Made by a program: the position numbers and the translations under genes
The notes under the pieces: model-generated
What the model saw: the letters and a program-made list of their open reading frames with translations, nothing else
Databases searched by the model: none
What the model was told of the DNA's origin: nothing
Assembly: GCA_942493365.1 (NCBI GenBank)
Contig: OW818697.1
Location: 186,001 to 250,000 of the forward strand
From: UBA8949 sp942493365
Lineage (GTDB): Bacteria; Bacillota; Clostridia; Saccharofermentanales; UBA5734
DNA length: 64,000 nt
Reading direction: 5' to 3'
Part shown: positions 59,220 through 64,000 of the stretch, in pieces
Layout: every line of letters begins with the position of its first letter
Numbering within the stretch: the first letter of the stretch is position 1

Positions 59220-59251
59220 CTAAATCACCTGATTTCGCGGTATATCTGCTG

Positions 59252-59280
59252 TTGGTACAATGATATACTTATCATAACAT
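59252..59280 (+). promoter_or_regulatory. Possible promoter of the FAD oxidoreductase gene
   Basis: TTGGTA (59252-59257) and TAACAT (59275-59280) are 17 bases apart on the plus strand, just ahead of the ribosome site. Confidence 0.4.
59260..59275. repeat. Inverted repeat ATGATA-TACT-TATCAT
   Basis: This perfect 6-base-arm repeat lies inside the promoter spacer between two divergent genes and could be an operator. No regulator gene is next to it. Confidence 0.4.
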
Positions 59281-59302
59281 ATTGACAGGAGTTGAGAAAA
59301 GC

Positions 59303-60487
59303 ATGAATCAACCGATCATCATTATCGGTGGCAGCATCGCCGGTGTCTCGGCCGCGGAAGCCGCGCGTCGGCAGGATTCGGATGTCGATATTCTGCTTCT
59401 GAGCGGCGACCCCTACTTGCCTTATTATCGGCTTCGTATTTGTGAGCTGCTGGATACGCCGACGACGGCTGACGAATTGCAGCTTCATCCACGTGAATGG
59501 TACGACGAGCGCAAAATCCGCGTCGAGACCGGGATTACCGTCACGGCAATTTTACCGGAGCAAAAGCAAATTCGTTTGGCGGACGGGCGCTTGTTAGCCT
59601 TTAGCAGTTTGGTCATTGCCAGCGGCAGCCAAAGTTTTCAACCGCCCGTCACCGGCATCAATCGACCCGGTGTTTATACGATCTGGACCCTGCAGGACGT
59701 CATCGATATCAGCGCGGCGCTGCCAACCGCCCATAAAGTTGCTGTGATCGGTGGTGGTCTGCTGGGCTTAGAAACCGCTTATCACATCAAAAAGCGGGGG
59801 TTGCCAACTCTGATCATCGAAAAGGCGCCACGTTTGCTGGTGCGTCAGCTGGATCCCGATGCCTCTTCGGTGTTGACTCACCACATTACCGACCAGGGCT
59901 TTGAGGTGGTCACCGATGCCGACATCGTCGCGTTCACAGGAGCATCCAACGATCCGTCCGCTCCAGTCACGGGTATTGAACTGGCCGACGGCCGCAAGTT
60001 CGAGGCAGATCTGATTGTCATCAACATCGGCGTCGTCAGCAACATTGGTTTTCTCGAAGGCAGCGGCATCATTACCCAGCGCCGCATCGTCACCAATGCC
60101 CGCATGCAAACCAGCATCCCCGGCATTTTCGCCGCCGGTGACGCGGCCGAGCCCAACGGCTACTGGTTCGGCCTGTGGGCAGTCTCACGCAGCCAGGGTC
60201 AGGTTGCCGGGGCCAACGCAGCCGGCGGTGACGCTTCATTTGCCGCCATCGTGCCGCCCTATCTGCTCAATACCATGGGCACCCGCGTGGCCGTTCAGGG
60301 TGACCCTGGCCAGCCTGGCGATCCGACCTACGAGGTCGATGTTCTGTTCGATCTGGAAGGCGGCAATTTCCGCAAGCTGGTTTTTAAGAGCGGCATTTTC
60401 GTCGGCTTTACACTGATTGGCGACCATGTTGAGTTTGCCAAACTGCAAAAGCAGCTCGGGCAGCCTGGCCCGATTAATGATCAATAA
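59303..60487 (+). CDS. FAD-dependent NAD(P)H oxidoreductase
   Basis: This 394-residue protein is a pyridine-nucleotide-disulphide-type oxidoreductase, similar to NADH-rubredoxin or nitrite-reductase-like flavoproteins. It has the FAD motif IIIIGGSIAGVSAAEAA (5-21), YYRLRICELL, the NAD motif VAVIGGGLLGLETAYHI (about 147-163) and GIFAAGDAAE near 274-283. There is no redox-active CxxC pair, so it is not a thioredoxin reductase. The electron partner is unknown; rubredoxin or another iron protein is a guess. The ATG at 59303 follows AGGAG; the frame begins at a TTG seven codons earlier. It meets mfd tail to tail with a 2-base gap. Confidence 0.85.
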   Translation: MNQPIIIIGGSIAGVSAAEAARRQDSDVDILLLSGDPYLPYYRLRICELLDTPTTADELQLHPREWYDERKIRVETGITVTAILPEQKQIRLADGRLLAFSSLVIASGSQSFQPPVTGINRPGVYTIWTLQDVIDISAALPTAHKVAVIGGGLLGLETAYHIKKRGLPTLIIEKAPRLLVRQLDPDASSVLTHHITDQGFEVVTDADIVAFTGASNDPSAPVTGIELADGRKFEADLIVINIGVVSNIGFLEGSGIITQRRIVTNARMQTSIPGIFAAGDAAEPNGYWFGLWAVSRSQGQVAGANAAGGDASFAAIVPPYLLNTMGTRVAVQGDPGQPGDPTYEVDVLFDLEGGNFRKLVFKSGIFVGFTLIGDHVEFAKLQKQLGQPGPINDQ

Positions 60488-60489
60488 AA

Positions 60490-63400
60490 TCAGTTTGCTT
60501 CAACGCTCATAAATAATTTGCGCAACTGCTCGGCGACGCCGGCTTTTTCGCGCGCGGCGTGGCGGAAAACCACGTACGGCCGGGTGCCGGCATTGAACAG
60601 CAGCAGCCCCTTGTAGGCCGGGAGATTGAGCAGGCGCGACAGGACGGCCATGTCGGGCTGGATGCCGTCGGTGTAGGTCAGCACCAGGTTGGTCTGCTGC
60701 TGACTGATGCGGCAGAATCCAAGGCGTTCGGCCGAGGCCCGCGAGTAGGCGATGTCGGCCAGGGTGATCGCTGCGGCCGGCGGTTCGCCGAAGCGGTCCA
60801 GCCATTCGTCGAGGACGTCCTGATAATCCGACTGACTGGCAATGGCGGCCACACGCCGATACATGTCCATGCGCTGCCCCTCGTCGGGCATGTATCTTTT
60901 GTCCAGATAAGCGTCGACCTCGATTTCGATGGTCGCGGCAATTTTTTTAGCTGGGGCCTGACCCTGCATTTCACGCACGGTTTCCTCGAGCATCCGGCAA
61001 TACAGGTCATAGCCGATGGCGTCGAGATGGCCGTGCTGTTCGCCGCCCAGCAGATTGCCGGCGCCCCGCACCTCGAGGTCGCGCAGCGCAATCTTGAAGC
61101 CAGAGCCCAGCTCGGTAAAATCGCGGATGGCGGTCAGGCGCTTCTCGGCTACTTCGGTCAACACCTTGTCACGGCGGTAGGTAACATAGGCGAACGCCTG
61201 GCGGTCGGAGCGGCCTACGCGTCCGCGCAACTGATAGAGCTGGGCCAGGCCTAAGCGGTCGGCGTCTTCGACAATGATGGTGTTGACATGCGGCATGTCG
61301 ATACCGGATTCGATGATCGTGGTGCAGACCAGAATGTCGGACTTCTGGCCGATGAAGTCCGAGATAACCTCTTCCAGGCGATTCTCGCCCATCTTGCCGT
61401 GGGCGTAGACGATGCGGGCACCGGGCAGCAGTTTTTCCAGCGCCGCGGCCTTTTCCATGATGCGCCGCGTGTCGTTGAACAGGTAAAAGACCTGGCCGCC
61501 CCGCCCGATTTCGCGTAGGATGGACTCGATGACGATGTCCTCGTCGTACTCCATGACGTAGGTTTGCACCGGGCGGCGATCGTGCGGCGGCTCCTCGAGC
61601 ACGCTGATGTCGCGGATGCCGGACATGGCCATGTTCAGCGTGCGCGGGATGGGGGTCGCGGTCAGCGTCAGCACGTCGACATTGGGGCTGATCGTCTTGA
61701 TCTGCTCCTTGTGATCGACGCCGAAGCGCTGTTCTTCATCGACAACCAGCAGGCCGAGATTTTTCAGGTGCACGTCCTTGGACAGCAGACGGTGCGTGCC
61801 GACGACGACGTCGATCTTGCCGTGCGCCAAGCCGTTCAAGGTAGTCTTCTGCATGGCTTCGCTGGCAAAGCGGCTGAGCAGACCGATGTTGATCGGGAAA
61901 CCGGCGCAACGCTGCTGCAGATTCTCAAAATGCTGTTGCGCCAGCACAGTGGTCGGTGCCAGCATGGCGGCTTGACGGCCCTCCATGATGCACTTGAAAA
62001 TCGCGCGGAAAGCGACCTCGGTTTTGCCGAAGCCGACGTCACCGCAAAGCAGGCGATCCATGACCTTGTCCGATTCCATGTCCTGTTTGATTTCCTGAAT
62101 GCTGCGGACTTGGTCTTCGGTTTCTTCGTAGGGAAAATTCTCTTCAAACTCCTGCTGCCAGACCGTGTCGGGGCTGCAAGGGTGGCCTTTGATCGCGGCG
62201 CGTTCGGCGTAGAGCTTGATCAGGTCGGTCGCCAGTTTGCGGATGGACTCGCGCGCCCGTTCCTTCATGCGGTTCCATTCCTGGCCGCCCAGCTTGGAGA
62301 GCTTGGGTTCCTTGCCCTCGGCACCGACGAATTTCTGGATCTGATCCAGGCTTTCCATCGGGATGTACAGCGAGTCGTCGCCGGCGTAAACGATCTTCAG
62401 ATAATCGCGGCGCACGCCCTTGTTGTCGAGATTGACCAGCCCTTCATAACGGCCGATGCCATGCGCTTCATGGACGACCATTTCGCCCGGCACCAAATCG
62501 CTGAAGAGGTCGATGCGGATGCCGGTCTGATGACGGCGGCGGGCGGGGCGCTCACTGCCAAAAATATCCTGCGTGCCAATAACCAGCAGACCGGCGGCCG
62601 GCCAGACGAAACCGCGCGGCAGCGTACCGGCGACGACTGGGCAGTCCACCCCATGTTCACGCAACAGTTCGTGCAGGCGGGTCTGACGATTGTCAGATCC
62701 AGCGAAGAGGATGGCCTGGTGGCCAGCGCTGCGCCATTCGGCCAGTTCGCGCATCAGCAGCTCCTCGCGGCCGCGGTAACTGTCGGCCGGCCGGCCTTGG
62801 ATGTCGATCTGTTCGGCGCCAGGCAGGCCGTTGCCGGACGAGGCAATCTGACACAAGGCCAGAACACTGCCCAGCCGGTCGATGCGCAGGCTGATGTCGA
62901 CGCCGCGAAAGGCGGTGTCGGTGGTCAGCGGCAGGACCTGGCCTTTGGTCAGCATGAGCTTGAGGCGTTCGGTCAAATCGGCCTGCGCGGCGTCCAGTCG
63001 GTTGCGGAAACGCAGCGGTTCGTCGAGAAAGATGGCGGCGCCGCCGGCCACAGCATAGTCGAGGACCGACGCGGCCTCTGGGTAGATCAATGGCAGCCAG
63101 CGGTCAAGGCCGGCGAACATCAGGTGCGACGAGATGCGTTCGGCGTCGTGGCGGCACAACTGGCGAATGGCGTCGGCGGCTTCGCGGCCGGCGGCGTCGG
63201 CGGCCAGCTGGCTGTGCAGACCCTGACCGGCCGCCAGCATGGCCTCAGCCAGCGTGTTGGACGTGGCGGGATCGATCAGAATTTCGCGGGCCGGCGGCAG
63301 CGCGATTTGGGTCAGCATGGTGCTGGAGCGCTGGGTTTCAAGGTCGAACGCTTTGATCGCGTCAATTTCGACGTCGAAAAACGATAGTCGAATGCCCTGC

Positions 63401-63993
63401 TCCGGCTGACCGTCATCGGCCATCGAGGACACGACATCGACGATGTCGCCGCGCCGGGCAAACTGGCCTGGACCATCGACCAGCCGCATGCGCTCATAGC
63501 CCATGCTCAGGAGCATCTGACATAAACCTTCAATATCCAAACGTTGACCGACCTGCAGGTCAAGCGAATTTTGCGCAAACACCGCGCGCGGCATCAGTTT
63601 CTGCAGCGCGGCGGCCGCCGTGATAACGACTGCGCCAAAGTCGCCATTTTGCAGACGCTCCAGAATGGCCAGCCGCTTCATTTCGCTTTCGCGGCTGACA
63701 GCCTCGGCGTCGGTCAGATTAAGTTCGCGCGCACGAAAAACCAGCACCGGCTGATTGGTTAGTGCTTTGAGATCGGCGGCGGCTGAGCGGGCGCGCAATT
63801 CATCCGGTACCAACAGGCAGGGCCGCCGGCCGTCGGATGCGGTCAGCGCCAGCGCCAGCCAGGCTTTCTGGGTATCGGACGGGCCAACAATGTTAACCGC
63901 TCGCGTCGGCTGTGCCGCATAAAGCTGCTGCAGACGCCGGAAAGCCGGGTCCTGTGTGGTTTTTTGGAGAAGTTCTATGCTGGTTTCAGCCAT
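60490..63993 (-). CDS. mfd: Mfd, transcription-repair coupling factor
   Basis: Mfd (1167 residues) pushes stalled RNA polymerase off DNA and recruits UvrA. In order it has the UvrB-like N-domains (QFARRGDIVDVVSS near 175-190), the polymerase-interaction domain (VHEAHGIGRYEGLVNLDNKG, about 508-527), the helicase core with GDVGFGKTEVAFRAIF, the DEEQ box in VVDEEQRFGVDHK, TATPIPRTLNMA and QLRGRVGRSDRQAFAY, and the C-terminal UvrA-binding-type domain. Length is normal. The ATG at 63993 is seven bases from the window edge, so a longer start cannot be excluded. No uvr genes are here. Confidence 0.95.
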   Translation of the reverse strand: MAETSIELLQKTTQDPAFRRLQQLYAAQPTRAVNIVGPSDTQKAWLALALTASDGRRPCLLVPDELRARSAAADLKALTNQPVLVFRARELNLTDAEAVSRESEMKRLAILERLQNGDFGAVVITAAAALQKLMPRAVFAQNSLDLQVGQRLDIEGLCQMLLSMGYERMRLVDGPGQFARRGDIVDVVSSMADDGQPEQGIRLSFFDVEIDAIKAFDLETQRSSTMLTQIALPPAREILIDPATSNTLAEAMLAAGQGLHSQLAADAAGREAADAIRQLCRHDAERISSHLMFAGLDRWLPLIYPEAASVLDYAVAGGAAIFLDEPLRFRNRLDAAQADLTERLKLMLTKGQVLPLTTDTAFRGVDISLRIDRLGSVLALCQIASSGNGLPGAEQIDIQGRPADSYRGREELLMRELAEWRSAGHQAILFAGSDNRQTRLHELLREHGVDCPVVAGTLPRGFVWPAAGLLVIGTQDIFGSERPARRRHQTGIRIDLFSDLVPGEMVVHEAHGIGRYEGLVNLDNKGVRRDYLKIVYAGDDSLYIPMESLDQIQKFVGAEGKEPKLSKLGGQEWNRMKERARESIRKLATDLIKLYAERAAIKGHPCSPDTVWQQEFEENFPYEETEDQVRSIQEIKQDMESDKVMDRLLCGDVGFGKTEVAFRAIFKCIMEGRQAAMLAPTTVLAQQHFENLQQRCAGFPINIGLLSRFASEAMQKTTLNGLAHGKIDVVVGTHRLLSKDVHLKNLGLLVVDEEQRFGVDHKEQIKTISPNVDVLTLTATPIPRTLNMAMSGIRDISVLEEPPHDRRPVQTYVMEYDEDIVIESILREIGRGGQVFYLFNDTRRIMEKAAALEKLLPGARIVYAHGKMGENRLEEVISDFIGQKSDILVCTTIIESGIDMPHVNTIIVEDADRLGLAQLYQLRGRVGRSDRQAFAYVTYRRDKVLTEVAEKRLTAIRDFTELGSGFKIALRDLEVRGAGNLLGGEQHGHLDAIGYDLYCRMLEETVREMQGQAPAKKIAATIEIEVDAYLDKRYMPDEGQRMDMYRRVAAIASQSDYQDVLDEWLDRFGEPPAAAITLADIAYSRASAERLGFCRISQQQTNLVLTYTDGIQPDMAVLSRLLNLPAYKGLLLFNAGTRPYVVFRHAAREKAGVAEQLRKLFMSVEAN

Positions 63994-64000
63994 GATTGGA

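Noticed and set aside
61564..63387. Open frame of 607 codons antisense to mfd
   Set aside because: It is a shadow of mfd with no ribosome site or domain.

Overview
This 64 kb window looks like a chromosomal segment of an anaerobic, Gram-positive-type bacterium of the Firmicutes, most likely class Clostridia. The evidence is the ctsR-mcsA-mcsB-clpC stress operon with a textbook CtsR operator, the short HisG plus HisZ form of ATP phosphoribosyltransferase, a PpaX-type phosphatase, and strong purine-rich ribosome binding sites with sigma-A promoters. Base composition is clearly above 50 % GC (not counted), which produces many long open frames antisense to real genes. Nothing supports a precise genus. 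The window is almost fully coding, mostly on the minus strand, with no phage, insertion sequence or CRISPR array seen.

Layout, read by coordinate. 1-6654 (minus): histidine operon hisZ-G-D-C-B-purC-H-A, cut by the window edge inside hisA, tightly packed by 4-11 bp overlaps and driven by a near-consensus promoter with a 14-bp inverted repeat at the transcription start. 6801-10294 (minus): an inositol-dehydrogenase-like oxidoreductase and an ABC exporter whose permease is broken by a frameshift. 10313-17685 (minus): a full shikimate and phenylalanine operon, aroE-aroK fusion, aroF, aroB, aroA, aroC, aroQ, pheA. 17793-21701 (minus): a small type IV pilus cluster (pilC-like, pilin-like proteins, pilT). 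21899-23164 (plus): a transglutaminase lipoprotein. 23166-27892 (minus): tex, a PlsC acyltransferase with a zinc-ribbon tail, and phenylacetate-CoA ligase. 27992-28798 (plus): a Yip1-like membrane protein.

28793-34191 (minus): ctsR-mcsA-mcsB-clpC plus a CpXC-like zinc protein, the protein-arginine-phosphorylation quality-control system. 34332-37833 (plus): a membrane-anchored solute-binding-like protein with an unusual 11-residue repeat, a homocysteine methyltransferase-like protein and an XRE regulator. 37911-45326 (minus): rpoB-rpoC, here with its own promoter and without the usual upstream rplJ-rplL. 45687-49987 (minus): a membrane foldase (parvulin), a resolvase-like protein lacking its catalytic serine, a HAD phosphatase, and a CNNM/CorC-type CBS protein. 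50298-51926 (plus): an unrecognised HTH regulator behind a cluster of TGTCAT elements. 51998-63993: an EF-G-like GTPase, a dihydrouridine synthase, a GH78 alpha-L-rhamnosidase, tRNA-Arg(CCG), a cyclase-family hydrolase, an FAD oxidoreductase (plus) and mfd.

How they fit together: the window combines amino-acid biosynthesis (histidine, chorismate and phenylalanine), core transcription and repair (RpoBC, Mfd, Tex), proteostasis (CtsR regulon, foldase) and scattered accessory functions. The most unusual items are the hendecad-repeat protein at 34332, the TGTCAT-rich control region at 50160-50298 with its orphan regulator, and the catalytically degraded resolvase at 47336. I found no clear multi-gene novel defence or mobile system.
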